From an uncultured Eubacteriales bacterium (GTDB taxonomy: Bacteria; Bacillota; Clostridia; Christensenellales; CAG-138), in the NCBI GenBank assembly GCA_900542615.1, contig UQOG01000119.1:1-5942 (forward strand): a DNA stretch of 5,942 nt. Reading direction: 5' to 3'. Of the stretch, positions 1 through 5,392 are shown one piece after another (positions within the stretch are counted from its first letter, which is position 1; the number at the start of each line of letters is the position of its first letter). Below the pieces are notes generated by a model, which saw only the letters and a list, made by a program, of their open reading frames with translations, ran no database searches and had not been told where the DNA came from. A program made the translations under genes and the position numbers.

Positions 1-36
1 CGGTCCTTCGCCCTCCATGGGTCCTTTGCCCCCGCC

Positions 37-76
37 AAAAAAGCGGCCCGGTTCCATCCTGCCACGGAACCGGGCC
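37..76 (-). terminator. Intrinsic terminator after yqeB
   Basis: An 11-bp perfect stem (45-55 GGCCCGGTTCC with 66-76 GGAACCGGGCC) closes a 10-nt loop. On the minus strand it is followed after GC by six T residues (complement of the A-run 37-42). This is a classic Rho-independent terminator for leftward transcription. It lies 54 nt beyond the yqeB stop codon and most likely ends the parA-to-yqeB unit. Confidence 0.88.
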
Positions 77-88
77 CTTCTGCTTCCC

Positions 89-116
89 GCCGGGCTGCCG
101 CCCGGCCGTTTTGTTT
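89..116 (+). terminator. Possible rightward terminator hairpin
   Basis: A 7-bp GC stem (89-95 GCCGGGC with 100-106 GCCCGGC, loop TGCC) is followed on the plus strand by CG and TTTTGTTT. The orientation suits termination of a rightward transcript entering from outside the window, back to back with the stronger leftward terminator at 37-76. No plus-strand gene is visible to its left, so its role is inferred from structure only. Confidence 0.4.
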
Positions 117-130
117 CGTATGCGTTCTGG

Positions 131-925
131 CTATAGCTGGCCCAGGGCGCCCATTGCCTCCAGTACTGCGCCCCCCAGGCTTCTGGCCTTATCCGACACG
201 GTAAAGCAATTGTTGGGCTGGCACCGGGGGTCTACGTCCGCGCACTTCATCCCTTTGGGGATCTGTAAGCCGTCCGTGAGAATGCCCCGCAGAATGCCGC
301 TGATGTGGGTGATCACCGGCACGCCGTCCACCCGGGCGATGGTCTCCCCGGCTTCCACCCGGTCGCCGATCCTGTGGATCGCCCGGAAGGTGCCGCCAGC
401 CGGCGCGTGCATGACCCGCTCCTTGGTAAAGCCGCCGATCTCCCCCGGCACCCCGGTGTTGGGCAGGGCGCTGCCCTGGTAATAGACCCGGCCCAGGTTA
501 TGGCCCCGCATGGTCTCCACCACCGCGTGGCAATCCACCCCCGCCGTAAACCCCGGCCCCAGGGCAATCACCGCCGGCGCATCCTGGATGCTGGTCCCCA
601 GGTTTCGCTTGGCCAGAATGGCATCCACCAGCACCTGGGGCTGGATAAAGGACCGGCAGGCCGCCTGAGGGTCTACCAATACCGGGATCTCCCCCGCCGC
701 CCAGGCGGCCAGGGCGTCCGCCTCCCCCTTGGCAAGGCGGCCTCGCACATCCTCCACCATGGCCGTGCCCTGGAGGATGGCCGGGCAAAAGCTTACCGTC
801 CAGCGGATGGCCGTGGGCTCTGCCAGATCCGTCATGGCTACCAGGTAACCTGCCCGGTGCAGCCGCAGGGCGACCCCGCTGGCCAGGTCCCCCGCCCCCT
901 TGATCAATATGCGATTCGTTTTCAT
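131..925 (-). CDS. yqeB: Selenium-dependent molybdenum hydroxylase accessory protein YqeB (EF2563 type)
   Basis: The 264-aa product matches the EF2563/YqeB family, a maturation factor that co-occurs with selD and YqeC and is linked to selenium-dependent molybdenum hydroxylases; its biochemical step is not established. Visible features are an N-terminal nucleotide-binding-like motif (IKGAGDLASG, residues 8-17), the family segment EPTAIRWTVSF (36-46), a central ALGPGFTAGVDCHAVVETMRG block, and a C-terminal GG-rich, lipoyl-like region ending in a DVDPRCQPNNCF cysteine segment. Length is normal for the family. The ATG at 925 follows AAAGGA (929-934) at a short 3-nt spacing, with a second purine-rich GAGAGG further upstream. 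The stop is TAG at 131-133. It follows yqeC after a 275-nt structured gap and is the last gene before the terminator at 37-76. The hydroxylase subunits themselves are not in the window. Confidence 0.9.
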   Translation of the reverse strand: MKTNRILIKGAGDLASGVALRLHRAGYLVAMTDLAEPTAIRWTVSFCPAILQGTAMVEDVRGRLAKGEADALAAWAAGEIPVLVDPQAACRSFIQPQVLVDAILAKRNLGTSIQDAPAVIALGPGFTAGVDCHAVVETMRGHNLGRVYYQGSALPNTGVPGEIGGFTKERVMHAPAGGTFRAIHRIGDRVEAGETIARVDGVPVITHISGILRGILTDGLQIPKGMKCADVDPRCQPNNCFTVSDKARSLGGAVLEAMGALGQL

Positions 926-1200
926 AGATCCTTTCGCCTCTCTTTTCCATCCGGGCTGTCCTTTCCTTGCTGCGCAAGGGGTATGCCCGCTTTATAGATT
1001 GGTCGCTTTTGCCCTTCCCTCCCCTGTTGAAAGCGGCGTTGCAGCTGTCAGTCCAGGATGCAACGGCGCTTCCCCAGGGGGCGGTTCCATAGCGCCCGCC
1101 CCTATGGCCTGTCCCTAGGCGCGGCGGCAACCACTTCCCGGCAAACCGGCCCCCATCAGCTGGCCTTCGGCCGGTTGGGGCTTCCCTCGCCTCGTATTAT
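926..1200 (-). promoter_or_regulatory. Structured leader region of yqeB (candidate regulatory RNA)
   Basis: This 275-nt non-coding gap between yqeC and yqeB is dense in inverted repeats. The arms 1144-1151 and 1169-1176 (AACCGGCC/GGCCGGTT) compete with a GGCC-GAA-GGCC hairpin (minus strand, 1172-1162). The arms 1078-1084 and 1096-1102 (GGGGCGG/CCGCCCC) overlap a CCATAG/CTATGG stem (1087-1092 with 1102-1107). A long arm 1031-1043 pairs with 1059-1071 at 12 of 13 positions around a 15-nt loop. Finally CCTTGC-GCA-GCAAGG (minus strand, 979-965) lies about 40 nt before the yqeB start. The mutually exclusive pairings would suit a riboswitch or attenuator, and a molybdenum-cofactor ligand would be sensible. 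I could not match it to a known riboswitch consensus, and I see no convincing sigma-A promoter. Confidence 0.4.
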
Positions 1201-1905
1201 CTAGCCGTTCGGCAGCTTTTGCCCTCGTTCCCATACCTCCAGTACCGGAACCGGGCTTTCCAGGCTGGCCACGATCCCCCGGCCCGGCCAGGCCGCAGCC
1301 ATTTGGCTGGCAGGCTGCCGCCGGGCGCCCTCCGCCTTGTTTACCAGCAGGCAGGTGGACGCCGGGTCAAACCCCTCCGCCAGGATGGCCTGGACTGCCT
1401 CCTGGGGGGTCACCACATGGGTTTGCGCCGCTCCCAACAGGGCGGCATACAGCTGGGGCCGGTGGGCTGCCTGGGCAATGGGCTGGCCCAGGCCGTCCGC
1501 ACCGGCCACATAGATCAATCGATTTGTTTCACGTGGAACAACCGGCTCATAACCGGCATGGGCCTTCAGGGGCAGCCCTTTGGCCCCGTCCGCCTCGCAC
1601 AGTACGTGGGTGGCCAGCCGGAGGGCGTCCTCCATGGGGGCGGCCTGGGTCAGCTTCCCCTGGGCAGCCCAAGCCCCCAGGGCGATCAACGGTTCTTGCT
1701 TTAGCAGCTGCTCCCCTTCCGCCAGGGTGCAGGCCAAGGGAACCCCTTTTGGGGGGAACATATGGGTGCTGGTGCATAGCAGCACCCGGTTTCCCGGCTC
1801 CCGGGCCAGCTCCCGGCCCAGGCAAAGCAGCAGGGTGGATTTCCCGCCCCCGCCGATGACGGCCGTAAGCCCCCGGGGGATCTGCAAGGCGTCCTGTAGC
1901 CTCAC
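1201..1905 (-). CDS. yqeC: Selenium-dependent hydroxylase accessory protein YqeC
   Basis: The 234-aa product matches the YqeC family, a putative P-loop protein that accompanies YqeB and SelD in organisms with selenium-dependent molybdenum hydroxylases; the exact reaction is unknown. A P-loop-like VIGGGGKST is at residues 16-24, and CTSTHMFPP (44-52) follows the first strand. The characteristic CEADGAKGLPLKAH is at 103-116, and a late LLVNKAEGA resembles a nucleotide-specificity strand. Length is complete for the family. The start is GTG at 1905, sharing a 4-nt GTGA overlap with the ModE-like stop codon, which indicates translational coupling. No strong separate ribosome site is seen. The stop is TAG at 1201-1203. 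A 16-bp parS site lies within codons 122-127 (encoding VPRET), where the codons GTT, CCA, CGT and ACA depart from the GC-ending usage around them. Confidence 0.9.
   Translation of the reverse strand: MRLQDALQIPRGLTAVIGGGGKSTLLLCLGRELAREPGNRVLLCTSTHMFPPKGVPLACTLAEGEQLLKQEPLIALGAWAAQGKLTQAAPMEDALRLATHVLCEADGAKGLPLKAHAGYEPVVPRETNRLIYVAGADGLGQPIAQAAHRPQLYAALLGAAQTHVVTPQEAVQAILAEGFDPASTCLLVNKAEGARRQPASQMAAAWPGRGIVASLESPVPVLEVWERGQKLPNG
1525..1540. other. parS: parS site inside yqeC
   Basis: The plus strand reads TGTTTCACGTGGAACA; the minus strand reads TGTTCCACGTGAAACA, which matches the Bacillus subtilis Spo0J parS consensus. Fourteen of the 16 positions are palindromic, so ParB should recognise it. 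It sits within the yqeC coding sequence and encodes VPRET on the gene's own strand. It is identical to the site at 4042-4057. Confidence 0.92.
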
Positions 1906-2255
1906 GGAGCCACCATCCCCTGGAAAATTTTCCCAAACAGGGCGTCCAGGCCCTGCTCCCCTGCGGTGACGAATTCCTCATAGCGCCGCAGCATGTCCTT
2001 GGCTTCCGGGGACAGGCTGGCTCCTCCGCCGTTTTTGCCGCCGGTTTGGGAGATCAGCAGCTTATATCCCAGGGCTGCTTCGCTGTTTTTCACCATGCGC
2101 CAGGCTTTGGAATAGGCCAGGTCCATCTCCCCGGCGGCAGCCCGGAGGGAGCCGGTCTCCTGCACCCGGGTCAACAGCTCCGCAATGCCGGGGCCAAAGC
2201 ATTTTTCCCCTTTGTAGATCTGGATGCGTACCCGATAGGAGAGTGGTTGTTCCAT
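1902..2255 (-). CDS. Stand-alone ModE N-terminal-type winged-helix regulator
   Basis: The 117-aa protein corresponds to the LysR-like winged-helix DNA-binding domain of the molybdate regulator ModE. The helix-turn-helix core is GSLRAAAGEMDLAYSKAWRM (residues 35-54) and the wing-like segment is GGKNGGGASLSPEA (72-85). The C-terminal molybdate-binding (MOP) domains of full ModE, about 260 aa, are absent. It therefore cannot sense oxyanion in the standard way and may bind another signal or act constitutively. The ATG at 2255 is preceded by AAGG (2267-2270) at 11-nt spacing, overlapping the parB stop. The gene starts 7 nt after parB and its TGA overlaps the yqeC GTG by 4 nt, so it is very probably co-transcribed with both. 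Its position beside yqeC suggests control of molybdenum-enzyme genes; the target operators are not known. Confidence 0.82.
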   Translation of the reverse strand: MEQPLSYRVRIQIYKGEKCFGPGIAELLTRVQETGSLRAAAGEMDLAYSKAWRMVKNSEAALGYKLLISQTGGKNGGGASLSPEAKDMLRRYEEFVTAGEQGLDALFGKIFQGMVAP

Positions 2256-2262
2256 GGTTATG

Positions 2263-3117
2263 TTATCCTTCCCCGCCGCGAAGCAGGTCGTAAATGCCCT
2301 GCAACAGCTCGGCGTTGTAATATTCGATGATGATCCGGCCCCGCTGGCTACTGCCCTGGATGGACACCTTGGTGCCCAGCCATTCCCGCAGGCTGGCTTC
2401 CGCCGCCGCCAGATCCGGGTCTGTGGCGGGGGGAGCCTTCTTCTGCCGGGGGGGCTTTTGCCCCTGCTCCCGCACCAGGGCCTCCGCCGCCCGGACGCTT
2501 AACCCTTCCCCCACAATCTTATCCGCCAGCATGGCCTGGGCCTCCGGGTCCTGTAAGCCTGCCAGGGCCCGGGCATGGCCGGCCTGGAGCTCGCCCCGGC
2601 GCAGGTGTTCCTGCACCGGCTCCGGCAGGGACAGCAGCCGCAGGCTGTTGGCGATGGCAGGCCGGCTCTTGGAAAGCCGCTTGGAGACCTCCTCCTGGGT
2701 CAGATCGTGCTGCTGCATCAAAAACCGGATGGCCGCCGCCTCCTCGATGGGGTTCAGGTCCTCCCGCTGCAGGTTCTCGATCAGGGCTACCTCCATCACC
2801 TGGGTCTCGTCCAGGTCCTTGACGATGGCGGGCACCTGGTCCAGCCCCGCCAACCTGGCGGCCCGGAACCGGCGCTCTCCGGCTACGATCACATACCGTT
2901 CCCCATTTTGCCGCAGGAGGATGGGCTGTACCACCCCGTGTTGCCGGATGGAATCCGCCAGTTCCTGAAGCTTTTCCTGGTCAAAATCCTTGCGGGGCTG
3001 GCCGGCGTTGGTGTCGATCCGACGAATATCCACCTGCTGCACCCCCTCCGGGGTGGGCTGGGTATAATCCCCCAGCAGGGCGTCCAACCCTCGGCCCAAA
3101 CCTTTTTTCATGGCCAT
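2263..3117 (-). CDS. parB: Chromosome partitioning protein ParB (Spo0J)
   Basis: The 284-aa ParB binds parS, spreads as a CTP-dependent sliding clamp, stimulates ParA ATPase and recruits SMC. The N-terminal ParA-contact signature KKGLGRGLDALLG is at residues 4-16. The ParB/Srx nuclease-like fold carries box II GERRFRAAR (80-88) and box III IENLQREDLNPIEEA (113-127). The DNA-binding HTH is LTQEEVSKRLSKSRPAIANS (139-158). The region after about 200 is a charged linker (QGQKPPRQKK) and a dimerising C-terminal tail. Length equals B. subtilis Spo0J (282 aa). The start at ATG 3117 follows a GGGGG-type site (3126-3130) at 8-nt spacing; the alternative ATG at 3111 would be 14 nt away. It begins 15 nt after parA and ends TAA at 2263, 7 nt before the ModE-like gene. 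The KSRPAIANSLRLL segment fits Spo0J rather than the Noc paralogue, and the local sites are parS, not Noc sites. Confidence 0.97.
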   Translation of the reverse strand: MAMKKGLGRGLDALLGDYTQPTPEGVQQVDIRRIDTNAGQPRKDFDQEKLQELADSIRQHGVVQPILLRQNGERYVIVAGERRFRAARLAGLDQVPAIVKDLDETQVMEVALIENLQREDLNPIEEAAAIRFLMQQHDLTQEEVSKRLSKSRPAIANSLRLLSLPEPVQEHLRRGELQAGHARALAGLQDPEAQAMLADKIVGEGLSVRAAEALVREQGQKPPRQKKAPPATDPDLAAAEASLREWLGTKVSIQGSSQRGRIIIEYYNAELLQGIYDLLRGGEG

Positions 3118-3132
3118 ATCCCATTCCCCCCT

Positions 3133-3915
3133 TTACGCGTCTGCGGCTTCCTGGCCGTTGCCGGCCATCATCTCCTTGGCCAGCTCCACATAGGCCTTGG
3201 CCCCGGCGCACCGCTCGTCATACAGGGTGATGGGCAGGCCGAAGCTGGGGGCCTCCCCCAGCCGCACGGAACGGGGGATGATGGTTTCATATACCTTATT
3301 TTTAAAGAACTTCTTCACCTCGGTGACCACCTGGGCGCTCAGGTTGGTGCGGCCGTCGAACATGGTAAGCACCACCCCTTCCACCTGCAGGTTTTCATTG
3401 AGCCGATTTTTTACCAGCTTCACCGTGTTCATCAGATCGGAAAGCCCTTCCAGGGCATAGTATTCGCACTGGATGGGGGCCAATAGGGTATCCGCCGCGG
3501 TGAGGGCGTTGATGGTGAGCAACCCCAGGGAAGGCGGGCAATCGATGAAGATGTAATCATAGGCGGACCGCAGGGTATCCAGCGCCCGCTTGAGCACGGT
3601 CTCCCGGGCCAGGGCGCCCACCAGCTCCACCTCCGCGCCGGAGAGCTCCTTGCGGCTGGACAAAAGATCCAGCCCCTCTATCTGGGTGGGCACCACCGCC
3701 TCCGCCGGGGCTACGTCGTTGATGAGCACGTCATATATGCTGTATTCCGGGGCTTCTTTATCTATCCCCAAGCCGCTGGTGCTGTTCCCCTGGGGGTCCA
3801 GGTCCACGCACAGCACCCGCTTCCCAGCCTGGGCAATGCAGGCGGACAGGTTTACGGTAGTGGTGGTTTTTCCCACGCCGCCCTTCTGGTTGGCGACGGC
3901 AATGATTTTAGACAC
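3133..3915 (-). CDS. parA: Chromosome partitioning ATPase ParA (Soj)
   Basis: The 260-aa MinD/ParA-family ATPase forms ATP-dependent dimers on the nucleoid, works with ParB-parS in origin segregation, and in Firmicutes also influences DnaA. The deviant Walker A KGGVGKTT is at residues 11-18, the DLDPQGN switch segment at 38-44, and the Walker B strand FIDCPPSLG (D125) at 123-131. Length agrees with Soj (253 aa). I chose the GTG at 3915 (protein M-SKIIAVANQKGG) because a perfect GGGAGG (3922-3927) sits 6 nt upstream and because homologues start here. The frame stays open to a TTG at 3990, but that extension would run through the promoter. It is the first gene of the parA-parB-modE-like-yqeC series, with parB 15 nt downstream and two parS sites just upstream. 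Confidence 0.97.
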   Translation of the reverse strand: MSKIIAVANQKGGVGKTTTTVNLSACIAQAGKRVLCVDLDPQGNSTSGLGIDKEAPEYSIYDVLINDVAPAEAVVPTQIEGLDLLSSRKELSGAEVELVGALARETVLKRALDTLRSAYDYIFIDCPPSLGLLTINALTAADTLLAPIQCEYYALEGLSDLMNTVKLVKNRLNENLQVEGVVLTMFDGRTNLSAQVVTEVKKFFKNKVYETIIPRSVRLGEAPSFGLPITLYDERCAGAKAYVELAKEMMAGNGQEAADA

Positions 3916-3921
3916 GGTTTT

Positions 3922-3927
3922 CCTCCC
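3922..3927 (-). promoter_or_regulatory. Ribosome binding site deciding the parA GTG start
   Basis: GGGAGG on the minus strand lies 6 nt before the GTG at 3915. It is the strongest Shine-Dalgarno match upstream of parA and fixes the start against the in-frame ATG at 3957 and TTG at 3990, neither of which has one. Confidence 0.85.
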
Positions 3928-3955
3928 TATCGATGGCAATGGTTTTTTTGTTTTC

Positions 3956-3984
3956 ATTATACGGCATTTATCAAGGGAGAACAA
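3956..3984 (-). promoter_or_regulatory. Predicted sigma-A promoter of parA
   Basis: On the minus strand a perfect -10 hexamer TATAAT (3961-3956) lies 17 nt downstream of TTGTTC (3984-3979), a half-matching -35. The expected start is near 3949, giving a leader of about 35 nt with the GGGAGG site. The parS at 3996-4011 begins 12 nt upstream of the -35, so bound ParB could touch RNA polymerase. Confidence 0.6.
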
Positions 3985-3995
3985 TCCCAAGATGT

Positions 3996-4011
3996 TGTTT
4001 CACGTGAAACA
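3996..4011. other. parS: parS site 1 upstream of parA (perfect palindrome)
   Basis: TGTTTCACGTGAAACA is fully self-complementary and matches the Firmicute parS consensus (TGTTNCACGTGAAACA). It lies 80 nt upstream of the parA start and just upstream of its predicted -35. It is the ParB nucleation site closest to the par genes. Confidence 0.96.
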
Positions 4012-4041
4012 TGCCCCTACTATGCAAGGGACCCTTCCCTG

Positions 4042-4057
4042 TGTTTCACGTGGAACA
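4042..4057. other. parS: parS site 2 upstream of parA
   Basis: TGTTTCACGTGGAACA is identical to the site inside yqeC and differs from the perfect palindrome by one base. Its start is 46 bp from that of the first upstream site, which places the two on nearly the same helical phase only if the repeat is about 11.5 bp, so no phasing claim is made. Confidence 0.95.
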
Positions 4058-4173
4058 AAGGCCCCTGGCCTACCTTCTATCCACAACGGGCATCGGCCAG
4101 GTCCAAGGCAACGCCCTGCTCCAGGCAAAAAGGGTGACGAGGGCTATTTCTCAACAGTTTATTAACATTTGCA

Positions 4174-4194
4174 AAGTGGAAAATATTTTCACTT
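4174..4194. repeat. AT-rich palindrome, possible operator
   Basis: AAGTG (4174-4178) and CACTT (4190-4194) flank an AAAA-TA-TTTT core with one unpaired G, and GAAAATATTTTC (4179-4190) is a perfect 12-bp palindrome. It lies just before a TATAAT (4199-4204) upstream of the decayed secreted-protein gene. It could be a repressor site or simply AT-rich symmetry; there is no functional evidence. Confidence 0.35.
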
Positions 4195-4216
4195 GTAATA
4201 TAATTTAAATAAAAAC

Positions 4217-4296
4217 CAACTTTGTTTTCTTAATATAAAAATTAATTTACGCTAGCTAAATTAAAAAGGGGGGAACTGAACAACGCAACTTTGTTT
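4217..4296 (+). repeat. 11-bp direct repeat pair
   Basis: CAACTTTGTTT occurs at 4217-4227 and again at 4286-4296, 69 bp apart, in the AT-rich leader of the decayed gene. It could be a remnant of local duplication or paired regulatory half-sites. The length is only slightly beyond chance in such biased sequence. Confidence 0.35.
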
Positions 4297-4329
4297 CCCG
4301 GCACAAAAAAGAAAATGATGAAAGGAGGG

Positions 4330-4983
4330 ATTGTAAAGCGAACCACAGTTGGAAACGGACTATCTCTTTGCTTTTCGTCATTCTTTTCTGTCTAACATCA
4401 GGAAATTATGCGTTAGCACTTGAAGGATTAGAAACATTAAAATTTAAGGCAAAGACAACAGATGCGTTAATTGATTCTATTCCTTTGGCGCAAACGCAAG
4501 CGGAAGCTGACGCCATATTTTCTGCGTTGATGCTTCGTATGGCGTCTGGCGAAACGATAAGAGGTTGAATCGATGGCTATGTGACGGCAAATCGTACGAC
4601 TATGACATCAAGCACAGTATCGGTTAACGATACGGTTAAAGCAATCGTTCCGTCCGGCTCGACGCTTCGTGTGGGGTATGAATACCCAGCAAGCACACAA
4701 ACATCAGGAGCGTTCGTGAATATCCAAAATTCTCTTGGGACCTATACAAAAACCTTTTCTGGGCCGTTTTTACCGTGCCAAATGCGGGCAAAATTTAATT
4801 TTATAGCAGGCAGCTATACGGAAAACAAAGTCCTTAAAACACGAATGAATATAAGTGGGGAACAGGCTATAGGACTGTCACTGCATCCGATGTGAACAAT
4901 CATCAAATTGCTGTGGAGATTGTTGGTTTAGCTTTATCTATTCTAGTTACCCCTAACGCTGCAAATATCGTTATAGGTCAATT
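4330..4983 (+). pseudogene. Decayed secreted-protein gene, 5' part
   Basis: I do not recognise the family. The frame is open from 4260, but no ATG or GTG follows the good ribosome site AAAGGAGGG (4321-4329). The only standard start, TTG 4368, has no such site. The N-terminus looks like a signal peptide: KRT, then SLLFVILFCL, then NYALA and a likely cut before LEG. Translation then meets an in-frame TGA at 4566-4568, beyond which the same frame resumes at once (IDGYVTANRTTMTSS) and runs to 4895. A second lesion lies near the GGGG run at 4857-4860: restoring one base there continues into YRTVTASDVNNHQIAVEIVG and on to VIGQ at 4981. The sequence is Ser/Thr- and beta-rich, as in a surface or exported protein. 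It is interrupted at 4984 by the mobile element and continues at 5187. Its base composition is far more AT-rich than that of the par and yqe genes, which suggests transfer. Confidence 0.75.
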
Positions 4984-5182
4984 CAGCTTGTCGAAAAACC
5001 TCTGGCGAATGGAAGATCGCGGCCCTTTTAGGCTTTAATCGGATTTGGCGGCATGTACGGCAAATCCGCAAAAAGCCTTGCGTAGCAAGGGTTTCCCTGC
5101 ATAGCTCCCTGGCCGCGCCGTAGGCGCAAGGGAGCTATGAAAACCTCGAAAAAGTGGCGCAAGCCACTTTTTCGACAGCCTG
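4984..5182. mobile_element. 199-bp MITE-like palindromic element
   Basis: The ends are imperfect 15-bp inverted repeats, CAGCTTGTCGAAAAA (4984-4998) and TTTTTCGACAGCCTG (5168-5182), pairing at 13 of 15 positions, including a perfect 10-bp TGTCGAAAAA. Both ends are flanked by AATT (4980-4983, 5183-5186), a likely 4-bp target duplication. Deleting the element plus one AATT restores the interrupted frame (GQ-LYGSLG). Inside are GGATTTG/CAAATCC (5041-5047, 5061-5067), CCTTGC-GTA-GCAAGG (5076-5090), an 11-bp stem (5100-5110 with 5129-5139) enclosing GCGCC-GTA-GGCGC (5115-5127), and a 12-bp stem with GCAA loop (5147-5174). It encodes no transposase, so it must be mobilised in trans if at all. The parent family is not recognised. 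It is higher in GC than the gene it sits in. Confidence 0.78.
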
Positions 5183-5186
5183 AATT

Positions 5187-5375
5187 ATATGGTTCCCTTG
5201 GCACGCTATCCAGTTGGCCTGCACTTGCAGTTGGGCAATATTACCGTATTACAACCAGCGTATCGGGAAGCACCTTAACCGTCTCTGTACGTGTGTGGGC
5301 CTCCAGGCGAATGATGATGCAGGCGGCAGTGTAATTGCATCTGGTAGCCGAAGCGTTACAATTCCTACATTCTAA
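5187..5375 (+). pseudogene. Decayed secreted-protein gene, 3' part
   Basis: This is the C-terminal remainder of the gene cut by the MITE-like element. Coding resumes in frame with the 5' part after virtual excision: LYGSLGTLSSWPALAVG, then QYYRITTSVSGSTLTVSVRV. The frame then fails in the GTGTGTGGG tract (5291-5299) and would end at 5334. A one-base restoration there continues as GLQANDDAGGSVIASGSR to SVTIPTF and the TAA at 5373-5375. The apparent independent ORF beginning at ATG 5137 starts inside the mobile element and is not a real gene. With the lesions repaired the whole protein would be roughly 265-270 aa. The stop is 17 nt before the next gene, so the two may once have been co-transcribed. 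Confidence 0.7.
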
Positions 5376-5392
5376 ATAGGGAGGTGCTATCC

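Larger units (their letters stand above)
4058..4329. other. AT-rich intergenic region between parA and the decayed gene
   Basis: No gene is supported in this 272-nt stretch. It begins GC-rich and turns sharply AT-rich after about 4142. It contains one near-consensus DnaA box (CTATCCACA, 4077-4085, 8 of 9), an AT-rich palindrome (4174-4194), a TATAAT hexamer (4199-4204) with no well-spaced -35, and an 11-bp direct repeat (4217-4227 and 4286-4296). Two Shine-Dalgarno-like strings occur, AAGGGGGG (4266-4273) and AAAGGAGGG (4321-4329), but neither leads to an undamaged start codon for the gene that follows. Confidence 0.6.

Noticed and set aside
1087..1107. CCTAGG and CTATGG strings in the yqeB leader as an 11-nt tetraloop receptor of a Moco riboswitch
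   Set aside because: The flanking bases do not pair as the receptor requires, so this cannot be claimed by eye.
498..1130. Minus-strand 210-aa ORF overlapping yqeB and its leader
   Set aside because: It is Gly/Pro/Arg-rich low-complexity translation typical of a GC-rich shadow frame, and it overlaps the well-supported yqeB.
2327..3486. Long plus-strand ORFs opposite parB and parA
   Set aside because: They are antisense shadows of strongly conserved genes, without ribosome sites or recognisable domains.
3133..3990. Longer ParA with a TTG start
   Set aside because: The extension crosses the predicted -10 and -35, lacks homology to Soj N-termini and has no ribosome site, whereas GTG 3915 has a perfect one.
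4077..4085. DnaA box CTATCCACA as evidence that oriC lies here
   Set aside because: It is a single 8-of-9 match with no cluster of further boxes and no dnaA or dnaN; parS sites near the origin do not by themselves mark oriC.
4566..4568. In-frame TGA read as selenocysteine, tempting because yqeB/yqeC imply selenium use
   Set aside because: The same gene has two frameshifts, no start codon and an element insertion, and I see no bacterial SECIS-like stem immediately after the TGA. A nonsense mutation is simpler.
5137..5334. A 65-aa plus-strand ORF
   Set aside because: Its ATG and first 15 or so codons lie in the inverted-repeat end of the mobile element, and its rest is the out-of-context C-terminal part of the decayed gene.
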